Notes under the pieces: generated by a model
Seen by the model: only the letters and a program-made list of their open reading frames with translations
The model's database searches: none
What the model was told of the DNA's origin: nothing
Program-made: the position numbers and the translations under genes
Source: an uncultured Lachnospiraceae bacterium
Lineage (GTDB): Bacteria; Bacillota; Clostridia; Lachnospirales; Lachnospiraceae
Direction: 5' to 3'
Assembly (NCBI GenBank): GCA_947165025.1
Contig: CAMUYQ010000005.1
Span: forward strand, 104,738 to 168,737
Length of the DNA: 64,000 nt
Shown here: positions 41,746 to 50,961 of the stretch, piece by piece
Layout: every line of letters begins with the position of its first letter
How positions within the stretch are numbered: the stretch's first letter is position 1

Positions 41746-44109
41746 TTATTTGAATTCCACTATCGTGACTCCCGAATCGCCTTCACCAAATTCGCCTGCT
41801 CTGAATCCGGCAACATATGACACCTTTTTCAGATGCGAACAGACAGCGGACCTGAGAGCTCCCGTACCTTTTCCGTGAACTATCCTGACGGTCGGAAGGT
41901 GCGACAGATAAGCATCATCAAGATACTTGTCCAGTCTTGCGATCGCCTCGTCGACTTTCAGTCCGATAAGGTTCAGTTCGGAAGAAATTGAGGACGATTT
42001 TGAAAGCGACCCCTTTGAAGAAGCAAACTTCTTTGCGAATTCTTTTCCGCTCTTTTCGTCTTTGGAATCTATCAGTTCAAGATCGGAAATATTCGTACTG
42101 ATATTCATAATACCACATTGTACAAAAAGGTTCCCCTTCTGATCGGGTTTTGTGTGAACGTGGCCTGTCAGATTCATGGAGATTATCCTGACATCACATC
42201 CTACGGTAAAATCGGAAGCCTTGTGCTTCGGTGCTGCCGGGCTTTTCTTAACAAGCTGTTTCGGCGTGTTGTCATTCATCGCTTTTCGAAGAGAACTTCT
42301 CTTTTCTTCAAGAGAGCGTACGTCGCCGCCGCCCTTGTTGATATCGCGGATGACACTGTCAGCCAGATCCTTGGCTTCCTTGAGGATGCTTCGTGCCTCC
42401 TCACGCGCCTGTTCAATAATGCGGTCCTTTTCGCCGGTGATCTTTTCCTGACGTTTTTCGTATGTGTTTTTGAGAACTTCTATATCATGCTTGTATGATT
42501 CTATCTCGCGGCGGTTCTCCTCCATAGTGATGCGGTCTTTTTCAAGTCTTGAGATCACATCTTCAAATGAGGAATCATTTGCGGATATCTGCTGTCTGGC
42601 CTTGTCTATAATGTCGGGTGACAGACCGAGCTTCTGCGAGATAGCAAATGCATTGCTCTTTCCGGGAATTCCCGTAAGGAGCCTGTATGTGGGACGCAGT
42701 GATTCAACATCAAATTCACAGCTGGCATTTTCCACGCCTTCGGTATTGAGAGCGTATATCTTTAGCTCGCTGTAATGGGTTGTTGCCATCGTTCTTATTT
42801 TTTTTTCATGAAGCGTTTCGAGTATAGATATCGCAAGAGCGGCACCTTCCGTCGGGTCCGTTCCGGCCCCGAGTTCATCAAACAGACAGAGGCTTTTGGT
42901 ATCCGCTTTTTTCAGTATCTCAACAATGTTCTTCATGTGGGACGAGAACGTGGACAGGCTCTGTTCTATACTCTGCTCGTCTCCGATATCGGCAAACACT
43001 TCTTTGAACACGGACAGCTCGCTTCTGTCACCGGCCGGGATATGCAGACCTGCCTGACCCATAAGAGTCAGAAGCCCTGCGGTCTTAAGCGAAACGGTCT
43101 TACCTCCGGTATTCGGTCCGGTGATCACAAGAAGATCGTACTCATCTCCGAGAGTGATGTTTATCGCAACGGCAGTCTTCTGGTCGAGCAGAGGATGCTT
43201 TGCTTTATTCAGACGGATGATACCGTTCTCGTTAAACAGGGGGCGTTTTGCGTTCAGTTCAAGAGCGAATTCCCCCTTGGCAAATATCAGGTCGAGTTCG
43301 GATATGGTTTCGATGTCCGACAGTATTTCCGCAGAGTGTTCACGGCAGCTGTCGGAAAGATCTTCAAGTATCCTTTCGATCTCCTGCGATTCCTCCAGTT
43401 CAAGTTCCCGAAGTTCGTTGTTCAGGCTGACTATAGCAGCCGGCTCTATGAAGAAAGTTGATGAAGAGGCGGACTGGTCATGGATCATGCCCGGAACATT
43501 CCCTTTGTATTCAGATCTTACCGGAATGCAGTAACGGCCGTCCCTCATCGTGATAACGCTGTCCTGAAGGTACGTTCTGTATGTGTCGGAGACCATTTTG
43601 GAAAGCTGCGTGTGTATCCTGTCGTTAACGTTTTTCTGCTTCCTGCGAATGCTCCGAAGTTCTGATGATGCATCATCGGCTATCTCATTTTCCGAGATGA
43701 TACATCTTCTTATCTCTTTGCAAAGAGGTGACAGGGGCATAAGTACAGAAAACAGATCCGAAAGGGAATCTTCGGAGTCATCATCGGTCTGCCCGTATGA
43801 TTTTACCCGAAGGGTGTTGTCCAGAAGCTTTGCGATAAGCAGAAGGTCCTGCGCAGACAGACTGCTTCCCTTTTCAAGCCTTGATACGGCGTCCTTCATA
43901 ACCCCCTTTGCTTCAAATGATATCGAGCCGTTCCGAAGGATCCGCTTAAGCGCATCCTCTGTATTACTCTGTAGTAAGTCGATGTCAAAGAGACTGTCCG
44001 AAGGAACGAGATCCAGTGCCTTTTTGCGGCCGAGTTCAGTGGTCGTATGAGATGCCAGTATCTCTATGATCCGGTCATATTCAAGAGTTCGAAAACATTT
44101 CCTGTTCAT
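41746..44109 (-). CDS. mutS2: Endonuclease MutS2
   Basis: A 787-residue MutS2. The core MutS-like ATPase has GPNTGGKTVSLKTAGLL (Walker A) and FDELGAGTDPTEGAAL (Walker B region). It is followed by a long coiled region rich in Glu, Lys and Arg. The C-terminal Smr nuclease domain reads VRIVHGKGTGALRSAV. The mismatch-recognition domain I of MutS is absent, as in the family. MutS2 limits homologous recombination and rescues collided ribosomes in Bacillus. It heads the operon with the two-component system. Confidence 0.95.
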   Translation of the reverse strand: MNRKCFRTLEYDRIIEILASHTTTELGRKKALDLVPSDSLFDIDLLQSNTEDALKRILRNGSISFEAKGVMKDAVSRLEKGSSLSAQDLLLIAKLLDNTLRVKSYGQTDDDSEDSLSDLFSVLMPLSPLCKEIRRCIISENEIADDASSELRSIRRKQKNVNDRIHTQLSKMVSDTYRTYLQDSVITMRDGRYCIPVRSEYKGNVPGMIHDQSASSSTFFIEPAAIVSLNNELRELELEESQEIERILEDLSDSCREHSAEILSDIETISELDLIFAKGEFALELNAKRPLFNENGIIRLNKAKHPLLDQKTAVAINITLGDEYDLLVITGPNTGGKTVSLKTAGLLTLMGQAGLHIPAGDRSELSVFKEVFADIGDEQSIEQSLSTFSSHMKNIVEILKKADTKSLCLFDELGAGTDPTEGAALAISILETLHEKKIRTMATTHYSELKIYALNTEGVENASCEFDVESLRPTYRLLTGIPGKSNAFAISQKLGLSPDIIDKARQQISANDSSFEDVISRLEKDRITMEENRREIESYKHDIEVLKNTYEKRQEKITGEKDRIIEQAREEARSILKEAKDLADSVIRDINKGGGDVRSLEEKRSSLRKAMNDNTPKQLVKKSPAAPKHKASDFTVGCDVRIISMNLTGHVHTKPDQKGNLFVQCGIMNISTNISDLELIDSKDEKSGKEFAKKFASSKGSLSKSSSISSELNLIGLKVDEAIARLDKYLDDAYLSHLPTVRIVHGKGTGALRSAVCSHLKKVSYVAGFRAGEFGEGDSGVTIVEFK

Positions 44110-44166
44110 AACTCAATAATGATAGCAGAAAAAGGGGTATCAGGCAACGAAAGCAAAGGGTTAAAG

Positions 44167-44195
44167 TTGAGGTTTTAAGTGATATTTTGTATAAT
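44167..44195 (+). promoter_or_regulatory. Sigma-70 promoter of the HtrA-like gene
   Basis: TTGAGG (44167-44172), 17 nt, TATAAT (44190-44195). The consensus -10 lies 40 nt before the preferred start at 44235, and rules out the upstream TTG at 44187 as a start. Confidence 0.8.
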
Positions 44196-44234
44196 CATTC
44201 TTTAGACGGTCAATATGATCCGATGGGAGAAAAA

Positions 44235-45674
44235 ATGGAAGATAAAGAACAGAGTATTGCCGATGAAAATAAGGCTTCGGAACAGAGTTCGGATAAGTAC
44301 GAATTCATTACCGAAACGATCAAGAAGCCGCCGATAAATAAACGTAAACTTGCCAGGAAGATCATCACGACGATAATCCTTGCGATTCTGTTTGGATTGT
44401 GCACATGTCTGACGGTCCTGATATGTTTTCCGAGACTTCAGTCGCTGATATATCCTGCTGACGGAACGAGACCTGTATCTCTTCCGGTTGAGGATACTTC
44501 GGCGGAGGAGGAGCCGATAGAGCCATTTGTTGCACCTGAACATGACACCCCTGCCGACCAGACGGATCCTGCGCAGGATGGTTCTGAGGAGAAGAAGGAA
44601 CCTTCTCAGGACGATGAAGCTGACAAAAATAAAAATGCGGAAGGCGGCGACGGAAAAGAAGTCGTAGTCAACAATATCGTTGAGACCATTGAAAAGGAAC
44701 TGGAACTTGATGATTACAGGTCGCTCCTTCGCAAGATATCGGCTATTGCCGAGGCGACACAGAAGAGCCTTGTTACGGTATCAGGAATCAGTTCAAATAC
44801 TGACTGGTTCAATAATTCGTTTGAGAATAACAATTCGACAACGGGTCTTATCATTGCCGATAACGGTAAGGAACTGCTCATTATTTCACCTTCGGATATA
44901 CTCAATAACGCAAGAAACGTAAGAGTCACTTTCTGTGACGGACAGACGTATGCGGCGAGAGTCAAGAATGCGGATGCCAATACGAATCTTTGCATTGTTT
45001 CGATCGATCTGGAACGCCTGGAGGAAAAGACAAGAGAACAGATAGAGATGGCCCAGTTCGGAAGCGTTGCAACTTCCGCTGTCGGTGTTCCGGTCGTAGC
45101 CGTTGGGGCGCCTTACGGAGCATCGGGATCGGTTGGAATAGGGCAGATCACATCCAATTCGGTCGTACTCGACAAGGAAGATTCGAATGTCAGGATAATA
45201 TCGACGGATATTTATGCGTCAACGTCTGCCAGCGGAGTTCTGGTAAATTACAACGGACGCATTGTCGGGATAATATGTCATGAGGATATGTCCGGAAATA
45301 TGCCGAATCTTCTGAGAGCATATGCTGTATCGGACATTTCCGACAGCATCGAGAAGATATCAAACGGACAGGCACTTGCCACTCTCGGTATCATCGGTAC
45401 CGATGTGACACCTGAAGCCAATACTGACAGAGACGTTCCGTTCGGAGCATTCGTCAAAGAAGTTGTTGCCGATTCGCCCGCAATGGATGCCGGCATCCGG
45501 ATCGGTGATGTTATCGTGAAGATGGGCACGATCGAAATAGGATCGTTTACCGATTATAAACAGGCAATACTGAAGTATCAGCCCCAGGATATGGTCATGG
45601 TCACGCTCGAGCGTCCGGGACGTGACGGCTATACTGAAATGACATATGAGATAATGCTGGAGGAACTCAAATGA
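44235..45674 (+). CDS. HtrA/DegP-like membrane protein with replaced catalytic triad and PDZ domain
   Basis: A 479-residue protein with one transmembrane helix (ITTIILAILFGLCTCLTVLI), an acidic Pro/Glu-rich linker, a trypsin-like beta domain and a C-terminal PDZ domain (SPAMDAGIRIGDVIVKMGTIEI). The fold landmarks of S1C proteases are kept (TTGLIIADNGKELLI, GAPYGASGSVGIG, GRIVGII). However, the His site reads IISPSDIL, the Asp site TNLCIVS and the Ser site TSASGVLV instead of GNSGGPL. It is therefore probably a pseudoprotease that binds rather than cuts. GGGAG precedes the ATG. It overlaps yhaM (ATGA). Confidence 0.82.
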   Translation: MEDKEQSIADENKASEQSSDKYEFITETIKKPPINKRKLARKIITTIILAILFGLCTCLTVLICFPRLQSLIYPADGTRPVSLPVEDTSAEEEPIEPFVAPEHDTPADQTDPAQDGSEEKKEPSQDDEADKNKNAEGGDGKEVVVNNIVETIEKELELDDYRSLLRKISAIAEATQKSLVTVSGISSNTDWFNNSFENNNSTTGLIIADNGKELLIISPSDILNNARNVRVTFCDGQTYAARVKNADANTNLCIVSIDLERLEEKTREQIEMAQFGSVATSAVGVPVVAVGAPYGASGSVGIGQITSNSVVLDKEDSNVRIISTDIYASTSASGVLVNYNGRIVGIICHEDMSGNMPNLLRAYAVSDISDSIEKISNGQALATLGIIGTDVTPEANTDRDVPFGAFVKEVVADSPAMDAGIRIGDVIVKMGTIEIGSFTDYKQAILKYQPQDMVMVTLERPGRDGYTEMTYEIMLEELK

Positions 45675-46609
45675 GATATATCAATACGCTGAATGAAGGG
45701 GAGACGATAAACGAAACCTATCTTGTAAGATCGAAGAAATCCGATGTCACGAAGACCGGCAAACCGTACGATAAGCTTGTTCTTGCCGACAGGACCGGAA
45801 GCATAGATGCAATGGTATGGGATCCCAATTCAGCCGGAATAGATGATTTTGACGCACTCGATTACGTTAATGTGAATGCGGTCGTGAACAGCTTTCAGGG
45901 AGCTAACCAGTTAAACGTCAAACGTGCAAGAAAGTGTTCGGAGGGTGAGTACGATCCCGCTGATTATCTTCCGGTATCGGAGAGAAATATCGACGAGATG
46001 TGGGGCGAGCTTACGGCATATATTGACGGCATAAAAAATCCGCATCTGAAAAAGCTGCTTGAGACGTTCTTTACGGATGAAGCATTTGCGAAGAAGTTCA
46101 AAAAAAGTTCGGCGGCAAAAGCGGTTCATCATGGTTTTGTCGGAGGTCTTCTCGAGCATACACTTTCGGTCACGAACATGTGCAACTATTTTGCAAAGGC
46201 ATATCCTTTACTGAACAGGGATCTTCTGATCAGTGTTGCGATCCTTCACGACATAGGAAAGACGCGTGAACTGTCGGATTTTCCGCAGAATGATTATACG
46301 GATGAAGGCCAGCTCATGGGACATATCGTAATGGGTGCACATATGGCAATGGAAAAGATGGATGCCATGGATGATTTTCCGCCCAAGCTGTATTCGGAAG
46401 TAGTGCACTGCATCCTGGCTCATCATGGTGAATATGAATTCGGGTCTCCCAAGAAGCCTGCACTCATGGAGGCTGTGGCCCTTCACTTCGCTGACAATAC
46501 CGACGCGAAGATGGAAACGATAAAAGAGATATTTACATCAACAACGGATGAGGGGTGGCTCGGATTTAACAGGCTGATCGATTCGAACATCCGCAAGACT
46601 TCAAAGTGA
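45671..46609 (+). CDS. yhaM: 3'-5' exoribonuclease YhaM
   Basis: A 312-residue nuclease. An N-terminal OB-fold (KLVLADRTGSIDAMVWDP) is joined to an HD domain with HHGFVGGLLEHTLSV and ILHDIGK metal motifs. YhaM degrades RNA, and single-stranded DNA, in Mn-dependent fashion in Firmicutes. Length matches Bacillus YhaM (about 314). It starts in an ATGA overlap with the HtrA-like gene and is followed 12 nt later by the RNA methyltransferase. Confidence 0.92.
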   Translation: MRYINTLNEGETINETYLVRSKKSDVTKTGKPYDKLVLADRTGSIDAMVWDPNSAGIDDFDALDYVNVNAVVNSFQGANQLNVKRARKCSEGEYDPADYLPVSERNIDEMWGELTAYIDGIKNPHLKKLLETFFTDEAFAKKFKKSSAAKAVHHGFVGGLLEHTLSVTNMCNYFAKAYPLLNRDLLISVAILHDIGKTRELSDFPQNDYTDEGQLMGHIVMGAHMAMEKMDAMDDFPPKLYSEVVHCILAHHGEYEFGSPKKPALMEAVALHFADNTDAKMETIKEIFTSTTDEGWLGFNRLIDSNIRKTSK

Positions 46610-46621
46610 TATCAAAAAGAC

Positions 46622-48022
46622 ATGGATCATTTTAAGAATCAGGAACTTACGGTCACAATTGAAGATATGAGCAATAACGGAGAGGGTATAGGCAGATCTG
46701 ACGGCTATATCCTTTTTGTTAAAGATGCGATCTGCGGTGATACGGTCCGGGCAAAGCTTACGAAGGTCAAGAAGAACTATGCGTATGCAAGATGTGAAGA
46801 GATAATCACACCTTCCCCCGACAGGATCGATCCCGTGTGCAGTGAGCACTCAAGGTGCGGAGGCTGCCAGATTCAGGCGATGTCATACGATGCACAGCTT
46901 CGGTTCAAGGAAAACAAGGTTAAAAATGATCTTGTCAGGATCGGAGGGATCAGTGAAGATACAGTGAATGGTATATTTGAGCCGATCATCGGAATGGAGA
47001 AGCCGCTTAGGTATCGAAACAAATCACAGTACCCGGTAGGAAAGGACAAAGACGGAAATACGATCGCAGGTTTTTTTGCCGGAAGGACGCACAGCATCAT
47101 CCCCTGTACAGACTGCGCTCTTTCCCCTTCAGAAAATCATGTGATTCTCGATATGATCATCGATCATATGAAACGGTTTGATATCGGTCCGTATGATGAA
47201 ACATCGGGAAGCGGGACTTTAAGACACGTTCTGATCAGAAAGGGATTTTCAACGGGACAGATCATGGTCTGTCTTGTGATCAGGCATCATGGCGCAAAGA
47301 AAAATGACGTTCATGAGTTCATAAAAGGCCAAAGTGAACTTATTGAGAGACTTTCTGCTCTTTCCGGAATGAGGTCGATATGTGTTTCGATCAACAATGA
47401 GAAAACAAACGTGATAATGGGAGAGGAGATACATACTCTCTGGGGAAGCGGATCCATAGAAGACACCATTCTCGGGAAACGGTTTGAGGTCTCTCCGCTT
47501 TCATTCTATCAGGTCAATCCTGTTCAGGTTGAAAGGTTATACAGTACTGTCATCGAATACGCAACATTATCCGGGACGGAGGAGGTCTGGGATATATGCT
47601 GTGGGATTGGAACGATATCGATATGTATGTCGGATCAGGCAAAGTGTGTTCATGGTCTTGAGATAGTTCCCGAGGCGATAGAGGATGCTGTAAAGAACGC
47701 GGAAGCAAATAAGACAGGGAATGTTGATTTTATATGTGCCGCCGCCGAGGATTATCTTCCTTCGCACAGGGATGAGATCAAAGCGGATGTGATCGTTATG
47801 GATCCTCCGAGGAAGGGAATGGATGAGGCAGCGCTTTCGGTTATCGCCGATACCGCACCATCCCGAATCGTATATGTCAGCTGCGACAGTGCAACGCTGG
47901 CCCGCGATCTCAAATACCTGACAGGATGCGGCTATGAACCGGTCCGCATCAGATGCATTGATATGTTCCCGCAGACCGTGCATGTGGAGACTGCGGTGTT
48001 GCTACAAAGAAGCGATACCTAG
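46622..48022 (+). CDS. rlmD: 23S rRNA (uracil-C5)-methyltransferase RlmD/RlmCD family
   Basis: A 466-residue methyltransferase. It has an N-terminal TRAM domain (VTIEDMSNNGEGIGR), 4Fe-4S cysteines (CSEHSRCGGCQIQ and a later CTDC), the SAM motif VWDICCGIGTISI, DPPRKG and the catalytic Cys in VSCDSATLARDL. It methylates U1939, and possibly U747, of 23S rRNA. It is the last core gene before the mobile region; the 183 nt that follow hold no recognisable gene. Confidence 0.93.
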   Translation: MDHFKNQELTVTIEDMSNNGEGIGRSDGYILFVKDAICGDTVRAKLTKVKKNYAYARCEEIITPSPDRIDPVCSEHSRCGGCQIQAMSYDAQLRFKENKVKNDLVRIGGISEDTVNGIFEPIIGMEKPLRYRNKSQYPVGKDKDGNTIAGFFAGRTHSIIPCTDCALSPSENHVILDMIIDHMKRFDIGPYDETSGSGTLRHVLIRKGFSTGQIMVCLVIRHHGAKKNDVHEFIKGQSELIERLSALSGMRSICVSINNEKTNVIMGEEIHTLWGSGSIEDTILGKRFEVSPLSFYQVNPVQVERLYSTVIEYATLSGTEEVWDICCGIGTISICMSDQAKCVHGLEIVPEAIEDAVKNAEANKTGNVDFICAAAEDYLPSHRDEIKADVIVMDPPRKGMDEAALSVIADTAPSRIVYVSCDSATLARDLKYLTGCGYEPVRIRCIDMFPQTVHVETAVLLQRSDT

Positions 48023-48205
48023 AAATCCTTGAATTTACGCACTTTTGTCGATTTTATTCATTCGATAAGATTGGCGATAATCACAAAGAAAAAAATCTGA
48101 TACATAAGATTTCAGTGGTTGTAGCTTTCGAAGTGGAGACGGTTGACACAAAGAATGACATTCAAAAAACCAAGGATTCTGTCTTGAAAAGTGAGGAGGC
48201 AGAAG

Positions 48206-49156
48206 ATGGTATTTGATTATTATTATGGGATTGAGGCGGAACAATTCACATTCTTAAGAATTCCAAAGGTATTGTTTACAGAGGAAAGATTTAAAGGGCT
48301 GAGCCTGGAAGCAAAGGTTTTATATGGATTACTTCTTGACAGACTTTCTCTTTCTATGAAAAACGGATGGCTGGATGATGATAACAGGGTGTTTATCCAT
48401 TATACCTTGGAAAATATCATAGAAGATCTCGGGTATTCATCGGGCAAGTGTGTGAAAATCATGCAAGAGCTTGATGATAAGAAAGGCATTGGACTCATCG
48501 AGAGGAAAAAGCAGGGGCTCGGAAAACCGGACATCATTTATGTGAAGAATTTTCTGAAGTTAATCGGTGAAAATGAAAACGAACCTTCGAAAAGTGCGGA
48601 AACTGAAGACTTACAAAATTTGCAAGTCAAGACTTTTTCTGTAGATAAGTCAGGAGTTATTAGTGATGCAACTTCGGACTTTCAGGATTTGAAAGCAAAT
48701 AATACAGATATTAAACATATTGAGTTTAGTAATACTGAATCTTTCAATCCATCGGGCGAGAGTACAAATACTCCCCTTTCTGATCGGATGGATGAGATTG
48801 ATTCTTACAAACAGCTCATCAGGGAGAATATCGAGTATAGTCATCATATGAGATATGATGGTGTTAGGAATAGGGAGCTCTATCATGAATTGTACGAACT
48901 TATCTGCGACATTGTTTGCGTGAAGCGTAAGACAGTTCATATCGGCAAGACAGATTATCCATATGAGCTTGTAAAATCACGGTTTTTAAAGCTTGACAGC
49001 AGCCATCTGGAGTACGTGATAGAGAGTCTGAACAATACCACATCTCATATAACGGATATCAGAGGATATTTGTTGACGGCACTGTACAACGCACCGTTAA
49101 CAATCAATACCTATTGGACGCAAAGAGTTCAACATGATATGTATGGGTGCGGATAA
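48206..49156 (+). CDS. repA: Replication initiator protein A (RepA_N, DUF6017)
   Basis: A 316-residue plasmid/ICE-type replication initiator. The N-terminal winged-helix region is typical of RepA_N: QFTFLRIPKVLFTEERFKGL and then LEAKVLYGLLLDRLSLS. The C-terminal part (YKQLIRENIEY, then a conserved helical end with TAYW/NTYW-like residues) matches DUF6017 as found on Lachnospiraceae conjugative elements. GAGGAGG lies 8 nt before the ATG at 48206. It marks the left part of a region of mobile origin. Confidence 0.85.
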   Translation: MVFDYYYGIEAEQFTFLRIPKVLFTEERFKGLSLEAKVLYGLLLDRLSLSMKNGWLDDDNRVFIHYTLENIIEDLGYSSGKCVKIMQELDDKKGIGLIERKKQGLGKPDIIYVKNFLKLIGENENEPSKSAETEDLQNLQVKTFSVDKSGVISDATSDFQDLKANNTDIKHIEFSNTESFNPSGESTNTPLSDRMDEIDSYKQLIRENIEYSHHMRYDGVRNRELYHELYELICDIVCVKRKTVHIGKTDYPYELVKSRFLKLDSSHLEYVIESLNNTTSHITDIRGYLLTALYNAPLTINTYWTQRVQHDMYGCG

Positions 49157-49171
49157 GCCGAAAAAACTAGA

Positions 49172-49211
49172 AACGGGCTATCTGCTCCAGTTGCGGAGCA
49201 TTCAGTCCGTT
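49172..49211. terminator. Hairpin between repA and the convergent cassette array
   Basis: AACGG/CCGTT outer arms and TGCTCC/GGAGCA inner arms form a two-part stem. No T-run follows directly, so termination is only likely. Confidence 0.4.
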
Positions 49212-49223
49212 AAGAATTGTTCT

Positions 49224-49388
49224 TCATGTTTGCTTTTTTGCGTTATAGTCTGTACCGACAGTTTCATAACCAATGATTTCCTGTGTATCTTTGTCATAAA
49301 CCGGGAAATCTTTTACTGCCAGGATGACAGAGCCATTTGAATCACGATAAATATATGTGCCATCGCTTTTTATTTCAGGACTAATCAT
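49224..49388 (-). CDS. 54-residue hypothetical protein
   Basis: A short frame that overlaps the end of the preceding immunity-like gene by 8 nt. It starts MISPEIKSDGTYIYRDSNG and ends NAKKQT. The pattern of short strands with D-G and N-G turns suggests a small beta fold. It could be a separate protein or a displaced C-terminal piece of a cassette protein. I do not recognise a family. It is intact with a plausible ribosome site (CTAGGAGG). Confidence 0.5.
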   Translation of the reverse strand: MISPEIKSDGTYIYRDSNGSVILAVKDFPVYDKDTQEIIGYETVGTDYNAKKQT

Positions 49389-49854
49389 GCTTGGAACCTC
49401 CTAGGGACTCGCACTTCTTGAGTTTTTCTACTTCATCAATAATTCTGGGGTCCTTTTCCGGCTTGTAATATGGGTCTTTAACCAGATCGGCGAGACTAGC
49501 CATTGTCATGATCTCGCAGGCAAGACTATCGAAGGTTTCACCTGCTTTATCCCAGTATATATTCATATCGACCATGTAATACAGGTATCCGACAAATGAT
49601 ACCGGATCCGGAATGAAATTGTCTGCCCCGTCATAATACATATAGAGATTTGCAAAGTTTATTACGGCTTCCGGTGTTTTGCATTCTTCATACAAATGAC
49701 GGCTCCACTCTTTATAAATGTCATTCCAGGGGTAATCTTTGAGAAGTTTTTCGGCTGTTTCGAGATGCACTTCCTGTCATTCGGGGTCAAAATCATCAGC
49801 AAAAAAGTCGCAATCAAACAAGAATTTTGTTATTGAGGAAATTGTTTGTTCCAT
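49381..49854 (-). pseudogene. Immunity-like protein, second copy, interrupted by an in-frame UGA
   Basis: From ATG 49854 the frame reads MEQTISSITKFL and so on to DFDPE, then TGA (49777-49779), and continues in the same frame as QEVHLETAEKLLKDYPW to the end at 49381. Without the stop it would be a 157-residue protein, nearly the length of its paralogue at 50000-50449. The two share W-x-x-I/V-Y-x-x-W, CKT-x-E-A-V-x-N-F-A, IPDPV-x-F and DPRI. TGG to TGA would explain the lesion. A GTG at 49770 could restart translation, but its ribosome site is too close. Confidence 0.72.
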
Positions 49855-49999
49855 CTTTAGTGACCTTTCCTTTTAAATAGTTTGAAGAGAGCTTGCCAAA
49901 TGCCTCATCTGCAACCGGCATCGACTTAGGATTTGGCTTAAAATGACCGCTTATGTTGTCATAGGAAGCCATGTATGGATGCGTATAACGAGGCTGCGG
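49814..49999 (-). pseudogene. Tail of a second toxin-like module (SGHF motif)
   Basis: A startless frame, in the same frame as and directly after the stop of the immunity-like gene. It reads YMASYDNISGHFKPNPKSMP, then an Asn/Lys-rich end and TGA at 49814-49816. It matches the end of the toxin-like gene at 50449-50961 (SGHYRPNSESLP). It is thus the residue of a duplicated toxin unit whose N-terminal part is deleted. It overlaps the start of the interrupted immunity-like gene by 41 nt. Confidence 0.6.
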
Positions 50000-50449
50000 T
50001 CATTCTTCCTTAGACTTAATGACCGCAATCTCGGCCTGAATTCGCGGATCTCTTTCTGCAGTGTAAAGAGGTGTCTGCATCATATCCAAAAGCCCTGCAT
50101 TTTCTAAAACAGATATAGCCAGAGAGTCGAATATCTGCATTGCGTCTTCGTTTTCCAGTGTATTTACACGATAGTGAAGATACGCAATAAAATGTACGGG
50201 ATCCGGAATATGACGGTCGCGGGCGTAATCAAAATAATTCTGTGCGAAATTTACAACCTCCGCGTCAGTTTTGCACTTGGTGTGAAGATATTCAACCCAT
50301 GTCTCATAGACCTTAGGCCAGGTAAACTGAGAGACAAGTTTTTCAACCATTGCTTCGAGTTCTAGGATTTCTTCGTCGGTATAATCCCGTGTTGCATCTT
50401 GTGACAATATGTATTCTGAAGTCTTTTGCAAATCTAAAGCTTCGCTCAT
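50000..50449 (-). CDS. Immunity-like protein, first (intact) copy
   Basis: A 149-residue acidic helical protein, paralogue of the interrupted gene downstream. The start at 50449 has GGAGG 7 nt upstream and shares bases with the stop of the toxin-like gene (TAATG). This tight coupling, the acidity and the duplication together with the toxin tail suggest that it is the cognate immunity protein. The family name is not known to me. Conserved features are W-P-K-V-Y-E-T-W, CKTDAEVVNFAQ and IPDPVHF. Confidence 0.65.
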   Translation of the reverse strand: MSEALDLQKTSEYILSQDATRDYTDEEILELEAMVEKLVSQFTWPKVYETWVEYLHTKCKTDAEVVNFAQNYFDYARDRHIPDPVHFIAYLHYRVNTLENEDAMQIFDSLAISVLENAGLLDMMQTPLYTAERDPRIQAEIAVIKSKEE

Positions 50450-50961
50450 TATTTTTTCCTCCATTCTGAATTCGGACTAAACCATTCCGGATGTTTATCA
50501 CAAAGCTTTTGCAAGGCGCTTGTGACTTTGGGTAACGATTCGGAGTTTGGTCTGTAGTGTCCGCTATTGGTATTGACGGATGATATTCTGCCCTTGCTGA
50601 AAGTGATCATTCCGGCGCACTGAACTGTGGGGTCCTTACCTCCGACAAGTGTGGGATGAGGGCATCTTTTGGAGGGATCATTGGGATTCTGACGAACGCC
50701 TATAATGATATCTCCTTTATCATCCATGACATAAGTGATGGTCCCCATCTGCTTCTTGCCATCAATATAAACACGATCATTCTGTATGGAATCTTCAAGT
50801 CTGGTGGCAGTGGGATTTTTAAAGTATCCTGTCTTGGGATCGTAAATATCAGGATCCTTTTTGTCTTTATTCATTTCTGAAGCAACAACATGGTAACTGT
50901 CAGCAAAGGCCTGAGAGCCTCCCTTGGTTCCATGGTAGTTGCCGCTTGATCCGCTTCCCAT
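50449..50961 (-). CDS. Orphan polymorphic-toxin C-terminal module (SGHYRP type)
   Basis: A 170-residue protein beginning MGSGSSGNYHGTKGGSQ, a glycine-rich linker common at the junction of polymorphic toxin C-terminal domains. It continues with TYVMDDKGDIIIGVRQN, HPTLVGGKDPTVQCAGMITF and SGHYRPNSESL. I recall similar HxxLxGG...AG...SGHYxP segments at the ends of secreted toxins; the activity is not assigned here. There is no trafficking domain, so it is either a displaced cassette or delivered by recombination into a larger toxin. It starts directly after the DUF4417 gene stop. Confidence 0.65.
   Translation of the reverse strand: MGSGSSGNYHGTKGGSQAFADSYHVVASEMNKDKKDPDIYDPKTGYFKNPTATRLEDSIQNDRVYIDGKKQMGTITYVMDDKGDIIIGVRQNPNDPSKRCPHPTLVGGKDPTVQCAGMITFSKGRISSVNTNSGHYRPNSESLPKVTSALQKLCDKHPEWFSPNSEWRKK

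Noticed and set aside
44187..44234. TTG start for the HtrA-like gene
   Set aside because: It overlaps the TATAAT promoter element.
49777..49779. Selenocysteine at the in-frame UGA of the immunity-like gene
   Set aside because: No SECIS-like hairpin directly follows, the paralogue has no Cys there, and decay of the unit explains it better.
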